From: an uncultured Bryobacteraceae bacterium
GTDB lineage: Bacteria > Acidobacteriota > Terriglobia > Bryobacterales > Bryobacteraceae
DNA: 64,000 nt
Assembly (NCBI GenBank): GCA_938027685.1
Contig: CALJAM010000022.1
Span: forward strand, 1 to 64,000
Direction: 5' to 3'
Within the stretch, counting starts at the first letter, position 1, and every line of letters begins with the position of its first letter. The notes beneath the pieces were generated by a model that saw only the letters and a list, made by a program, of their open reading frames with translations, did not search any database and was not told where the DNA came from. Position numbers and translations under genes: made by a program. This document shows, piece after piece, positions 8,189 through 17,628 of the stretch.

Positions 8189-9619
8189 ATGGGTGGCTCG
8201 CCGGCGCGGGTGTTGATCGTGGATGACGAGGAGAACCAGCGCAACGGGCTGGCGGCCATAATCTCCACCTGGGGCTTCGTCACCGAAACGGCTTCTGACG
8301 GGTTGGAGGCCTTGGAGAAACTGGCAGCGGCGCCGGTGGACGTGCTCGTTACCGACCTGATGATGCCGCGCATGGACGGCTTCGAACTGCTGCGCCGGTT
8401 GCGCGCACAGGGCGGCGGGCCGCCGGCCATCGTGATCACCGCCTTTGGAAGCGTCGAGACCGCGGTTGCCACGGTCCATGACCTGGGCGCTTTCTGGTTC
8501 CTGGAGAAGCCGATTCAGCTTCAAGCGCTGCGCTTGCTGCTGGAGAGAGCAGCCTCGCAAAGACGGCTGGCGCAGGAGGCCGAACGACTCCAGCGGCAGT
8601 TGAGCTACCAGGGCGTGCTCGGTGAACTGACGGGCCGCTCGCCGGCCATGCAGCGTGTTTTTTCGCTCATCCGCCAGGTAGCGCCCACACGAGCCGCCGT
8701 CTTGGTCACGGGCGAAAGCGGGACGGGCAAGGAGCTGGTGGCGCGCGCCATCCATGCTCTCAGCCCGCGGCGGGAGGGACCGTTCGTGGCAGTCAACTGC
8801 GCGGCCATGCCTGAGACGCTCATGGAGAGCGAGCTCTTCGGTCACGAAAAGGGCGCCTTCACGGGGGCCTTCGAACGGCGCGTGGGATGCTTCGAACTGG
8901 CGCACAACGGCACGCTGCTGCTGGACGAGATCGGCGACATGCCGGTCGCGACGCAGGCCAAGCTGCTGCGCGTGCTCGAGGACTCGCGCGTGCGGCGTCT
9001 GGGCGGACGCAACGAGATCGTGGTGGACGTGCGCGTCATCGCCTCGACCAACCGTCCGCTCGAAGAGGCGCTGCGCAAGGGCGCACTGCGGGAAGACCTG
9101 TACTTTCGGCTCAACGTGATCCACATCCATCTGCCTCCGCTGCGCGAGCGGCTGGAGGACCTGCCGTTGTTGGTCGAGGCGCTGCTGGCCGATTTGAACC
9201 GCAAGCACGGGACGCGCGTGGCCGAGGCCGCGCCCGAGGTGATGGAAATCTTCAGCTCCTACGGCTGGCCGGGAAACGTGCGCGAACTGCGTAACGTGCT
9301 GGAGCGCGCGGTCATTCTGGCCGGCGAGGGCGTCATCCGCCGCGAGCACCTGCCGTGGAACTTTCCGCCCGGAGGCCGCGAACTCAGCAAGCCGGTTGTC
9401 GAAGACCCGGGCGCCGTGCGCGTGCCGCTGGGCGCGACGCTGGAAGAGGCCGAGAAGGCGCTCATCCTGCGCACCCTTGAGTACACCCGGAACAACAAGA
9501 CGCGCGCGGCCGAGATCTTGGGCATCAGTCTGAAGACCCTGCACAACAAGCTCAAGGAGTACGCCTCCCACCCGTCGGGCAACCGTGAGGGCAGCGCGGG
9601 AGCGCAGCATGAATCCTGA
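8189..9619 (+). CDS. NtrC-family sigma-54-dependent response regulator
   Basis: A 476-residue activator with three domains. The receiver has phospho-acceptor D56 in VTDLMMP and K107 in LEKPIQ. The AAA+ domain has Walker A GESGTGKE at 175-182, the sigma-54 contact loop GAFTGA at 222-227, and Walker B LLLDEIGDM. A Fis-type helix-turn-helix (NNKTRAAEILGISLKTLHNK) is at the C-terminus. GAFTGA shows that it acts on RpoN promoters. It overlaps the following kinase by 11 bp, so the two are a pair. It starts 62 bp from the divergent kinase start. Confidence 0.95.
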   Translation: MGGSPARVLIVDDEENQRNGLAAIISTWGFVTETASDGLEALEKLAAAPVDVLVTDLMMPRMDGFELLRRLRAQGGGPPAIVITAFGSVETAVATVHDLGAFWFLEKPIQLQALRLLLERAASQRRLAQEAERLQRQLSYQGVLGELTGRSPAMQRVFSLIRQVAPTRAAVLVTGESGTGKELVARAIHALSPRREGPFVAVNCAAMPETLMESELFGHEKGAFTGAFERRVGCFELAHNGTLLLDEIGDMPVATQAKLLRVLEDSRVRRLGGRNEIVVDVRVIASTNRPLEEALRKGALREDLYFRLNVIHIHLPPLRERLEDLPLLVEALLADLNRKHGTRVAEAAPEVMEIFSSYGWPGNVRELRNVLERAVILAGEGVIRREHLPWNFPPGGRELSKPVVEDPGAVRVPLGATLEEAEKALILRTLEYTRNNKTRAAEILGISLKTLHNKLKEYASHPSGNREGSAGAQHES

Positions 9620-11558
9620 AGGACAGGGTGACGGCGGGCCGGCCGCGGGCCGCGCCAGGCAACTTCGCGGCGCTTCTTACTCGCTAAAGGCTCGGCTACG
9701 CCTGGCAATCGTCGCGCTGATCGTGCTCGTCGTCAGCGCCGTCTCGTGGTTGCACCTCAATCGGCTGACGGAGACGCGCTTTGAAGACTTCGCCCAGCGG
9801 GCGCGCATGGCAGCCCAACAAATCAAGACATTTTTGATTTATCGCGTCAGGGAGCTGGCTACGCGACACATCCCGGGGCCCGCCACACTCGAAGAAGCCG
9901 TCGCGCTCTGGGAGCAGATGGTGGGGGAGGACGCGGAGCTGGCCGCCATGCTGGATTCCACGGTGGCCGGAGCGCGGGTAGTGGTCGAAATCCTGATTAC
10001 CGACCGCACCGGTCGCGTGCTGGCCGCCTCCAATCGGGCCCGCATCGGGAGTGTGCATGCGGCCCTGGCGGATCTAAGCACTTGGCAGGGGCGCAGTCCT
10101 TGGCAGAAACTGCGGCAAGTCCTTTCGCGCCGCGAGGATTACCAGACGACGGTGGCGCTCGGGTTGCCCGGGCGGGCGGAGCCGATCTTCTCGATTCACG
10201 TCGTGGTTTCCTCCATCCTGCTGCGCGAGGAGCTCATTCCTCTGCTCACGCGCATTGGTCTGATCTTTGCCGCCTCCCTCGGGCTGTCTTTGGCCCTGGC
10301 GGTGATGGTCTCCAATTGGAGCCTGCGGCCGCTGGCCCGCATCAGCGAGGCGATCGAAAAGATCACGCGCGGCGAGTACACGCCCGCACCCGAGGACGGC
10401 GCGGCCGAAGCCGCGGAAGTGGCCGCAGTGCGCAGCAAGTTGAACCTGTTGGGGGAGCAGTTCCGCGGGGCGCGCGAAGATGCCGTGCAACTCAGATCCA
10501 ACATCGAGCGGCTGCTCGAGCAGCTCCGCGAAGTCGTTCTCCTGTTCGATCGACACGGCCGCCTCGTGCTGGCGGGCCGCGCGGCGGAGGAATTGCTGGG
10601 CCGCGCCCGCTGGGAGCTGTTGGGACGCACCTGGCGTGAGTTGTTCCCACCGCAGACGCCGCTGGGCGCCGCGCTGCGCTCAGCGGTCGAGCAGCGACGC
10701 GTGCTGCGCGACCACGCTGCCCTCCTCGAGCGCGAAGGACAGCCTCCCGCGCGGCTGCTCGTCAACGCGGATCCGCTCGAGGCTTTCCCGGATCGCGAGC
10801 CTATGGGGCTGCTGGTGACGTTGCGCGATGCCGAATCGCGGCAGCAGCTCCGCTCGCAACTGGACGTGTCCGCGCGCCTGGCGGCCATCAGCCGCCTGAC
10901 CGGAGGCGTGGCGCACGAAATCAAGAACCCGCTCAACGCCATCGCGGTGCATCTGGAAGTATTGCGTTCAAAACTGGGCGACGGAGGCCAAGACGCCTTG
11001 CCGGAAATCGAAACCATCCAACGGGAGATCACTCGCCTGGATCGCGTGGTCAAGACCTTTCTGGATTTCACTCGGCCCATCGAACTGCGCATGGGGACCG
11101 TCGAGATGGTGGGCCTCCTTCGGGAGATTCTGGCACTGGTCGAGCCGGCGGCAGCGCAGCAGGGCATCCAGATCACGCTCGCGGCAGAGCCGGAGGAGAT
11201 CCTGCTGGAAGGCGATCGCGATCTGCTCAAGCAGGCCATTCTTAACGTGGTGGTCAACGCCGTCGAAGCCATGAAGGATGGCGGTTGCATCCGGGTCCGC
11301 GCACGGCTCGAGGGCGACGATTGCTCAGTGGAGGTAGCTGACGAAGGGCCCGGAATTCCGGAGGAGATCCGTGACCGGATTTTTCAGCTTTACTTCAGCA
11401 CCAAAGGGAAGGGCTCAGGGATAGGGCTTGCGGTAGCCTTCCGGGTGGTGCAGTTGCACAATGGTACGATTGAGTTCACCACGGAAGTGGGGCGGGGCAC
11501 GACGTTCCGTCTTCGTTTCCCCGCCCGCCGGCAGGCGCCGGAGGCGGCGCCGCTTTGA
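9609..11558 (+). CDS. PAS-containing sensor histidine kinase (NtrB/AtoS-like)
   Basis: A 649-residue kinase. Transmembrane helices lie at about 32-48 and 216-236 around a periplasmic sensor region, followed by HAMP (SNWSLRPLARISEAIEKI), a PAS region (about 300-410, VVLLFDRHGRLVLAGRAAEELLG), HisKA with H436 in GGVAHEIKNPLNA, and an ATPase domain (ADEGPGIPEEI, GSGIGLAVAFRVV). The ATG at 9609 is chosen because GGGAG lies 6 nt before it; a GTG at 9585 is in frame but deeper in the preceding gene. It should phosphorylate the NtrC-type regulator encoded upstream. Confidence 0.92.
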   Translation: MNPEGQGDGGPAAGRARQLRGASYSLKARLRLAIVALIVLVVSAVSWLHLNRLTETRFEDFAQRARMAAQQIKTFLIYRVRELATRHIPGPATLEEAVALWEQMVGEDAELAAMLDSTVAGARVVVEILITDRTGRVLAASNRARIGSVHAALADLSTWQGRSPWQKLRQVLSRREDYQTTVALGLPGRAEPIFSIHVVVSSILLREELIPLLTRIGLIFAASLGLSLALAVMVSNWSLRPLARISEAIEKITRGEYTPAPEDGAAEAAEVAAVRSKLNLLGEQFRGAREDAVQLRSNIERLLEQLREVVLLFDRHGRLVLAGRAAEELLGRARWELLGRTWRELFPPQTPLGAALRSAVEQRRVLRDHAALLEREGQPPARLLVNADPLEAFPDREPMGLLVTLRDAESRQQLRSQLDVSARLAAISRLTGGVAHEIKNPLNAIAVHLEVLRSKLGDGGQDALPEIETIQREITRLDRVVKTFLDFTRPIELRMGTVEMVGLLREILALVEPAAAQQGIQITLAAEPEEILLEGDRDLLKQAILNVVVNAVEAMKDGGCIRVRARLEGDDCSVEVADEGPGIPEEIRDRIFQLYFSTKGKGSGIGLAVAFRVVQLHNGTIEFTTEVGRGTTFRLRFPARRQAPEAAPL

Positions 11559-11573
11559 AGGAAGGGCCTGCGA

Positions 11574-12182
11574 GTGGGTACGGGAGCGAGGCGACGGGCG
11601 CTGGCGCTGGCCCTCATGCTGGCGCTGGCCGGGCCGAGTTGCCGATGGTTCCGGCGCGCACCAAAAGCCGCGCCGGCCCCGGGGCCCGTGGTGAGCAAGC
11701 CCGCCCCCGTGCCTGAACCCAAACCACCCGCCGTGCCCGAAATGCCGGAGCCGCCGCAGTGGCCCGCAGGACAGCCGCCTGTGCCGCCGCCGCCTGTCGC
11801 GATGCCGAAACCTCAGCCCCCGCGCCCGCCGCGGCGGGCGCGACCCCTCCGTAAGAGCGGGCCTGCTCCCGGGCCGATCCCCGATGCTGCGCCTGAGCCG
11901 CCCAAAGCAGCCACGCCGCTCCCGCAGTTGCGGCAGATCTTGACGCCCGAAGAACAGCGCGAAGCCATGCGGGCGTGCGAAAGGGCCGAGGCGCGCGTAG
12001 AGCAGGTGCTTGCCCTCTTCCGTCAGCGGCGGCTGACGGCCGAGCAGCAGACTTCGATCACTCGGATCCGGGCCTTTCTCGAGCAGGCTCGCCAGGCGCG
12101 CGCCGCCGATCTGCTCACCGCGCGGGCGCTGGCCGAGCGAGCCGTCGTGCTGGCCGAAGATCTGCTCAAGACGCTGCGGTAA
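11574..12182 (+). CDS. Proline-rich probable lipoprotein
   Basis: A 202-residue protein starting at a GTG 15 bp after the kinase stop. A short basic, hydrophobic N-terminus ends at a cysteine near residue 23 (LALAGPSC), an imperfect lipobox. Residues 30-120 are extremely rich in proline and alanine. The C-terminal 85 residues (LTPEEQREAMRACERAEARV onward) look like a helical or coiled-coil bundle. The layout suggests an envelope protein whose proline linker spans the periplasm. No family was recognised. Position suggests co-transcription with the NtrC/kinase pair. Confidence 0.65.
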   Translation: MGTGARRRALALALMLALAGPSCRWFRRAPKAAPAPGPVVSKPAPVPEPKPPAVPEMPEPPQWPAGQPPVPPPPVAMPKPQPPRPPRRARPLRKSGPAPGPIPDAAPEPPKAATPLPQLRQILTPEEQREAMRACERAEARVEQVLALFRQRRLTAEQQTSITRIRAFLEQARQARAADLLTARALAERAVVLAEDLLKTLR

Positions 12183-12321
12183 CCGGGTTACGGGCGATAC
12201 ACGGTGGGCCGCTTTTGCGCGAAACTGGTGATTTGAGGGACGCCAGTGTGCGAACCTCAGCGACTGACGCGGTGGCAGCCGCGGCGGAAGATTTCACCCT
12301 TCGAAGGAGAGCACCGACTTT

Positions 12322-12576
12322 ATGGCATACGTAATCATCGACACCTGCACGAAGGACATGGCTTGTGTAGACGCATGCCCGGTGGATTGCATTCACCCCA
12401 AACAGGACGAGCCCGACATCGATTCGGTCCCGCAGCTTTATATCAATCCCGATGAATGCATAGACTGCGGCGCCTGCGTCCCTGTCTGCCCCACGAACTC
12501 GATCTTCGTCTTGGAAGAGCTGCCTGCGGACAAGGCGGAGTTCGCCGAGATCAACGCCAAGTACTTCCGCAAGTGA
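12322..12576 (+). CDS. fdxA: 7Fe-type ferredoxin
   Basis: An 84-residue small electron carrier. The second half has a complete [4Fe-4S] motif CIDCGACVPVCP. The first half reads CTKDMACVDACP, with cysteines in a C-x5-C-x3-CP pattern lacking one cysteine of the usual CxxCxxC, as in ferredoxins that hold a [3Fe-4S] cluster there. Length and the C-terminal tail FAEINAKYFRK match FdxA. GGAGA lies about 12 nt before the ATG. It is monocistronic; the partner reductase is not in the window. Confidence 0.9.
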   Translation: MAYVIIDTCTKDMACVDACPVDCIHPKQDEPDIDSVPQLYINPDECIDCGACVPVCPTNSIFVLEELPADKAEFAEINAKYFRK

Positions 12577-12613
12577 GGCCCGGCGCGCGGATCAGCGTGC
12601 GCCGCGCGCCCTC

Positions 12614-13018
12614 TCATTCCGGCAGGGCCAGGAAAACTGCCCAGGCGTGGGCGTGTTCCTCGCCGCGAGAATTGACGAGCGCGGCCTCGGTCAGGATTTT
12701 TCTTCGTTGCCGGTCCGCCACCCAGGCGCGCACCTGCAGGGTTTCACCCGGCGCTACGTGACGGCGCAGCCGCACTCGTAGCTCACAGGTCAGCGCGGGC
12801 CACCCGCGGGCGCTCACCGCCTGCGACATGGCCTCGTCCAGCACGGTCGAGATGATGCCGCCGTGGATGATGCCCTTAAAGCCCTCCCAGTCGCGGGTGG
12901 GGGTCCACTCGGCCGCGACGACGCCGTCACTCAGACTATGAAAGCGCAGCTTCAAGCCTCGCGGGTTTTCCGGGCCGCAAACGATACATGCAGGGTTGAG
13001 CAGCGCCTGTAGGTTCAA
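12614..13018 (-). CDS. PaaI-family hotdog thioesterase
   Basis: A 134-residue hotdog-fold acyl-CoA thioesterase. The central helix motif FKGIIHGGIISTVLDEAM contains the HGG signature, and ALTCELRVRLRRHVAPGETL forms the characteristic beta sheet. The substrate is unknown. The start is a TTG at 13018, with AAGGAG about 11 nt upstream. It converges on fdxA. Confidence 0.85.
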   Translation of the reverse strand: MNLQALLNPACIVCGPENPRGLKLRFHSLSDGVVAAEWTPTRDWEGFKGIIHGGIISTVLDEAMSQAVSARGWPALTCELRVRLRRHVAPGETLQVRAWVADRQRRKILTEAALVNSRGEEHAHAWAVFLALPE

Positions 13019-13077
13019 GGCCGGTGTGGCTCCTTTCCTGAAAACTGGCTTTGCTTCGGAATCAAATCAATCGTTCG

Positions 13078-13086
13078 ATGATAGCC
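13078..13086 (-). promoter_or_regulatory. -10-like element for the thioesterase gene
   Basis: On the minus strand the site reads GGCTATCAT. The GCTATCAT core recurs upstream of the genes at 32326 and 43448. It would give a 5' leader of about 55 nt that includes the AAGGAG site. Confidence 0.35.
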
Positions 13087-13343
13087 CGAGCCTGGCCTCC
13101 GCCTCAACCCGGCGGCTTCTCGCAGGTTTGCGAGAGGTACCTTGGCGCCGTAGTTGCCTTGGTGGGAATCGGGCCGCACGCCAGGTTTCGGATTGCGCGC
13201 CGCTTCGATCTTACCCGGCGCAGTCGTACGCAGCGCGTTCTCGGAAGCCTCCCGGCCAGGGCGAAATCTCAGGCCCTCGGTGGCGGCCGCCGAGGCCGTG
13301 CGTCCGTGCCCCCGACCCGAGCCGCCCGGCACGTCGAATCGGG

Positions 13344-13373
13344 TTGACTCATGAAAATGCGACGCCCTAGAAT
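13344..13373 (+). promoter_or_regulatory. Sigma-70-type promoter of the TonB receptor gene
   Basis: TTGACT (13344-13349) and TAGAAT (13368-13373) are separated by 18 bp, each one or two mismatches from consensus. Transcription from about 13380 would give an 80-nt leader ending in the strong ribosome site AAGGAGGGAG before the ATG at 13459. Confidence 0.6.
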
Positions 13374-13458
13374 GATGGCGGACGGGCAGACGAGGGGAAC
13401 GCCCGGACCGGGGTCGCAAGATGTCTCCTGATGAGTTTTCCAAGGAGGGAGTAACGAA

Positions 13459-16400
13459 ATGAGCCGAGCAAGATCGTTTGCGGGCTTGGTCCGCACCGTG
13501 TCCTTGGCTTTGTTGTTTGGCGGACTCGGATGGACGCAGGAGCCGCGCGGAACCATCTTGGGCCGCGTGGTGGATCCCAGCGGCGCCGTGATCCCGAACG
13601 CCTCCGTGAAAATAACCAATACGGCCACCGGCGTCACCATCACCGTCGTGACCAATGCGCAGGGCAACTACGTCGCGCCTTACCTGATTCCGGGTACGTA
13701 CCGTGTGGAAGCGGAGGCCGCCGGCTTCAAGCGGATCGTTCAAGACGGGCTGGAGCTGCGCGTGAACGACCGCCTGGAGGTGAATCTCACCCTGGAAGTG
13801 GGCGCCATCACCGAGCAGGTAACTGTGGTGGCTGAAACTCCCCTGCTGGACACAACCAGCGCCTCGATGGGCTCGGTCGTCGACGCCCGTCGCGTGGCGG
13901 AATTGCCTGTTCCGCACGGCAACCCGTACCATTTGATCCAGCTTGCTCCCGGTGTGGCTTTTGCCCGCAGCATTACGCTGGATCGCCCCTTCGAGCCCAC
14001 GCACATTGTGGGATACGTCATGGACGGCGCCCGGGCCAATCGGAGTGAGGTGACTCTGGATGGCTCGGTCAACACGGCCTCCGGGAACACAGGGACTCGC
14101 AACGAGCTCATAGCCTCGTGGGTGCCGCCCGCGGATCTGGTAAGCGAGTTCAAGGTTCAAACCGCCCCGTTCGACGCCACCGTAGGCCAGACGGAGGGCG
14201 GCGTCGTCAACGTCAGCCTGAAGTCCGGCACCAACGCGCTGCACGGAACGGCTTACTACGTGAAGATGGCTCCGGAGCTGACCGCCAACCTTTTCTTTTC
14301 CAACCGCAACAATATCCCCCGTGGCAACTTCACTTATAACCGCTGGGGAACTTCGGCCAGCGGACCGGTGTACTTGCCGAGACTCCTGGACGGTCGCAAC
14401 CGGACCTTCTTCACCTATGGCTACGAAGGAATCCACGAGGAGCGCCCGCGCGGCACTACTCTCACGGTCCCTACGGCCAAGCAGCGCGAGGGAGATTTCT
14501 CCGACCTCCTCAAGTTGGGATCCCAGTACCAGATTTACGACCCCTTCACGCGCCGGCCGGCGCCGGGTGGGCGCTTTCAGGTCGACCCGCTTCCCGGCAA
14601 CATCATTCCGCCCAACCGCATAAGCCCCATTGCCAAGAACATCCTCAGTTACTATGCGCTGCCCACGGTACCGGGAACCGCCGACGGCCGCAATAATCTC
14701 CCCCTTCCCAATGAGCCCGAGCCCATCACCTATTACACGCATGCTTGGCGCGTGGACCACAATCTGAGCGCCAGCCATCGGATATTCGTTCGCGCCAACG
14801 TGTACAAGCGTGACAGCCATTACAACGACTGGTTCAAGAGTGCGGCCACGGGCCAGTGGTTTCAATTTTTAGCCCGGGCGGCGGGTTTTGACGATGTCTA
14901 CAGTTTCTCGCCGACATTGGTCATGAATGTCCGGTACGGTTACAACCGTTTCATTCGCACATACGACGGCAATCCCAAAGGGCGGGGATTCGATCTGACG
15001 ACGCTGGGATTTCCGGCTTCCTACAACAACGCCATAGACCCTTCGATTCGGCGGTTTCCGGTGATCTCGATCGACGGCTACGCGGGCACGTACAACGGCT
15101 GGCTGTGGCGTCCCACCGAGACGCATCAATTCGCTGCCGCCGTGGATAAGGTACACGGTTCGCATACCTTCAAGGTCGGCATGGAGTTTCGCGCGTATCG
15201 GGAAAACCAATACAACCCCGACCACGTCTCCACCGGGCAGTTCACCTTCGGAACCGCGTGGACGCGCGGGCCGTTCGACAACTCCCCGGCTGCCCCGATC
15301 GGCCAGGGTTTGGCCTCGATGCTGTTCGGCCTACCGACTTCGGGTTATGTGGATCGCCGGGCCAGTTACGCGGAGCAGTCCACCGTGTGGGCCGCATATC
15401 TGCAAAATGACTGGAAGATCACCCGGAGACTGACCATGACCTTGGGCCTGCGCTACGAGGTCGAGGGGCCGCTCACGGAGCGGTTCAACCGTTCGGTGCG
15501 CGGATTCGATTACGAAGCGGTCTTGCCGATCGAACCCCAGGTCAAGGCCAATTACGCCCGGAATCCTACGCGTGAGGTGCCGCCGGAGCAGTTCAGGGTG
15601 CGCGGCGGCTTGACCTTCGCCGCCGTGGGTGGTCTGCCGCGGACGCTCTGGGAGCGGGACGCCAATAACTTCATGCCGCGCGTAGGTCTGGCGTATAAGC
15701 TGACCGAACGAACGGTTCTGCGCAGCGGCTACGGGATCTTTTTCGGATTTCTGGGAGTGCGGCGCACCGACGTGATTCAGACCGGCTTCAGCCAGACTAC
15801 GCAGCTGATTCCTTCGCTGGACGGCGGTTTGACGTTCCGCGCGACGCTCGCCAATCCCTTCCCCGACGGCATCCAGGAGCCGTTAGGGGCGGCGCTGGGT
15901 CCCATGACTTATGTAGGGCAGGCCATCTCGTTTTTCAACACCAAGCCTCTGGCGCCCTACATGCAGCGGTGGCAGTTCAACATCCAACGGGAGTTTCCCC
16001 ACCGCGTAGTCCTGGACGTGGCGTATGTGGGCAACCGTGGAACTCACATCGAGACCTCACGTAATCTGAATGCACTGCCCGTAGTCTATCTCAGCCGCAC
16101 GGGCGAGCGGGACCAGCCGCTGATCGACTATCTGAGCGCCAACCTGCCGAATCCCTTTTATCCCCTCTTGCCCGGCACCGCGCGGGCAGGCTCGTTGATC
16201 AGCCGCGCCAGCCTGCTCACGGCCTATCCGCACTTCACCACGGTTTCCACGACGACCAACGAGGGTTATTCATGGTATCACGCCTTACAGGTGAAGGCCG
16301 ACAAGCGCTTCTCGCGCGGTTACACTGTGCAGGTGGCTTACACCTGGTCGAAGTTCATGGAGGCCACGGAGTTCCTGAACGAAGGAGATCCGGCCCCTGC

Positions 16401-16956
16401 GAAGTGCGTCTCAGACCAGGACTATCCGCACCGTCTGTCGCTGAGCTGGATCTGGGAGCTACCGTTCGGCCGCGGGCGTAAGGTGCTGGCCAACGCTCAC
16501 CCGGTGGTTTCGGCGATCGTCAGCGGCTGGCAGGTCCAGGGCATTTACGCCGCGCAGGCCGGTCAGGCCTTGGGCTTCGGCAACGTCATCTTCCGGGGAA
16601 ACCTTAAGGACATTCCGTTACCAAAGAAGCAGCGCACGCCGGACCGCTGGTTTAACATCGATGCCGGATTCGAGCGGGACAGCCGCAAGCAGCTCGGCTA
16701 TGCGGCGCGCGTGATGTCGTTCCGCTTCAACGGAATCCGCGGGGACGGCATCAACAACTGGGACATCTCTGCGATAAAAGACACGCGCATTCGCGAGGGC
16801 ATGAAGATTCAGTTCCGCGCCGAATTTCTGAACGCATTCAACCACGTGCTGTTTTCGAACCCGAACACCAGCGTGACCAGCACGGCCTTCGGGATGATCA
16901 CGTCCGAGAAGGGTTATCCGCGGCGAATTCAGCTTGGTATCAAGCTCATTTACTGA
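13459..16956 (+). CDS. Oar-like TonB-dependent receptor with carboxypeptidase-regulatory domain
   Basis: An 1165-residue outer-membrane receptor. A signal peptide at 1-27 is followed by a carboxypeptidase-regulatory-like beta-sandwich (GTILGRVVDPSGAVIPNASV to VNLTLEVGAITEQVTVVAET), a plug region (about 115-240, LPVPHGNPYHLIQLAPGV, SGNTGTRNE, GGVVNVSLKSGTN), then a large beta barrel ending RRIQLGIKLIY. Its likely substrate is an oligosaccharide, judging from the glycosidases and sulfatase next door; that is inference. It has its own promoter and a strong ribosome site. Such receptors are heavily expanded in Acidobacteriota. Confidence 0.9.
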   Translation: MSRARSFAGLVRTVSLALLFGGLGWTQEPRGTILGRVVDPSGAVIPNASVKITNTATGVTITVVTNAQGNYVAPYLIPGTYRVEAEAAGFKRIVQDGLELRVNDRLEVNLTLEVGAITEQVTVVAETPLLDTTSASMGSVVDARRVAELPVPHGNPYHLIQLAPGVAFARSITLDRPFEPTHIVGYVMDGARANRSEVTLDGSVNTASGNTGTRNELIASWVPPADLVSEFKVQTAPFDATVGQTEGGVVNVSLKSGTNALHGTAYYVKMAPELTANLFFSNRNNIPRGNFTYNRWGTSASGPVYLPRLLDGRNRTFFTYGYEGIHEERPRGTTLTVPTAKQREGDFSDLLKLGSQYQIYDPFTRRPAPGGRFQVDPLPGNIIPPNRISPIAKNILSYYALPTVPGTADGRNNLPLPNEPEPITYYTHAWRVDHNLSASHRIFVRANVYKRDSHYNDWFKSAATGQWFQFLARAAGFDDVYSFSPTLVMNVRYGYNRFIRTYDGNPKGRGFDLTTLGFPASYNNAIDPSIRRFPVISIDGYAGTYNGWLWRPTETHQFAAAVDKVHGSHTFKVGMEFRAYRENQYNPDHVSTGQFTFGTAWTRGPFDNSPAAPIGQGLASMLFGLPTSGYVDRRASYAEQSTVWAAYLQNDWKITRRLTMTLGLRYEVEGPLTERFNRSVRGFDYEAVLPIEPQVKANYARNPTREVPPEQFRVRGGLTFAAVGGLPRTLWERDANNFMPRVGLAYKLTERTVLRSGYGIFFGFLGVRRTDVIQTGFSQTTQLIPSLDGGLTFRATLANPFPDGIQEPLGAALGPMTYVGQAISFFNTKPLAPYMQRWQFNIQREFPHRVVLDVAYVGNRGTHIETSRNLNALPVVYLSRTGERDQPLIDYLSANLPNPFYPLLPGTARAGSLISRASLLTAYPHFTTVSTTTNEGYSWYHALQVKADKRFSRGYTVQVAYTWSKFMEATEFLNEGDPAPAKCVSDQDYPHRLSLSWIWELPFGRGRKVLANAHPVVSAIVSGWQVQGIYAAQAGQALGFGNVIFRGNLKDIPLPKKQRTPDRWFNIDAGFERDSRKQLGYAARVMSFRFNGIRGDGINNWDISAIKDTRIREGMKIQFRAEFLNAFNHVLFSNPNTSVTSTAFGMITSEKGYPRRIQLGIKLIY

Positions 16957-17628
16957 GGCCAAAAAAGAACTTCTTGGGCCGGACGTATTCAGCACAAGCG
17001 GGAGTTCCTTGCGTCGGGAGGCGTCCTCCGGGCAGAGTTGGGCTGTCGCCGGCGGCGACCGTCTTCCGTGTAGCGAGCCGTGATTTGCGTCTCACCCTCG
17101 CTGAGTGCAGCGCTTAGCCGCGAGGGTGAAGGTCCACATCGTTCCGGCAGAGCAGTACGTTGCCTTTGTCTTCAAGGAGGCGGCCTCGGCGCCCTTTGTC
17201 GGCGATCGAGGCCGGAGCAATGCGCCGGGCGCGAATTCCAGAGGCTCTTCGTCGGAGTGCGCGGGAGGTCGGCGGTCCGGGTCCTTGCCGCGCGGGGCCC
17301 GTGGCTCGACCGCCGCGCATTGGGCTGAAGTCGTTCGAACGCACCGAGAATCCTTTTGGCTCCGCGGCCTGGATACTCTGTTCCCGCCTGTTTGGTTCCT
17401 CCTAGTAACGGCTGTTTCCGACGATTGGCACAACCGGTAAGGACGGCCTCACCGGGACGCAACCCGTGAAGGGCAGCGGTCGTGCCTCGGAAACTGGTTG
17501 AAAAGGTTGTTCGGATAGGTCGGGTTGCCGAGGAGAAGTGTTCAACGAACTTCAGTAGCCTGCCATGCGATTTATCTCTGGCGGCGTAAGTTTGGCGGCC
17601 TGACGAACGGACCGCCCGCCGACTGTCC
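16957..17628. other. 672-bp gap between convergent TonB receptor and glycosidase genes
   Basis: Apart from the hairpins at 17045-17129, no gene was recognised. A plus-strand reading frame around 17105-17440 begins with a protein-like stretch (RVKVHIVPAEQYVAFVFKEA), but the rest is low-complexity and matches no family I know. It could be the remnant of a decayed gene. Confidence 0.4.
17045..17129 (+). terminator. Two hairpins downstream of the TonB receptor
   Basis: A short hairpin GTCGCC-GGC-GGCGAC near 17045 is followed by a perfect 10-bp inverted repeat (TCACCCTCGC at 17092-17101, GCGAGGGTGA at 17120-17129) with an 18-nt spacer. There is no T-run, so termination would not be of the classical intrinsic type. 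The 10-bp arms could alternatively be a protein-binding site. Confidence 0.35.

Larger units (their letters stand above)
13019..13458. other. Intergenic region between thioesterase and TonB receptor genes
   Basis: This 440-bp stretch holds the divergent promoters (GGCTATCAT on the minus strand near 13080; TTGACT/TAGAAT on the plus strand near 13344-13373) and an 80-nt leader before the TonB receptor. Between about 13100 and 13330 no coding pattern, RNA or repeat was recognised. Confidence 0.5.

Noticed and set aside
8147-9610. 487-codon minus-strand frame opposite the NtrC-type regulator
   Set aside because: It is the exact antisense of a clearly real sigma-54 activator with intact motifs.
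13015-14865. 616-codon minus-strand frame opposite the TonB receptor gene
   Set aside because: Most of it is the complement of the receptor coding sequence and its tail in the 13.0-13.4 kb gap shows no recognisable protein.
17105-17440. Plus-strand frame starting with a protein-like stretch near 17105
   Set aside because: Only about 25 residues look protein-like; the remainder is low-complexity and no family is recognised, so it is noted only as a possible remnant.
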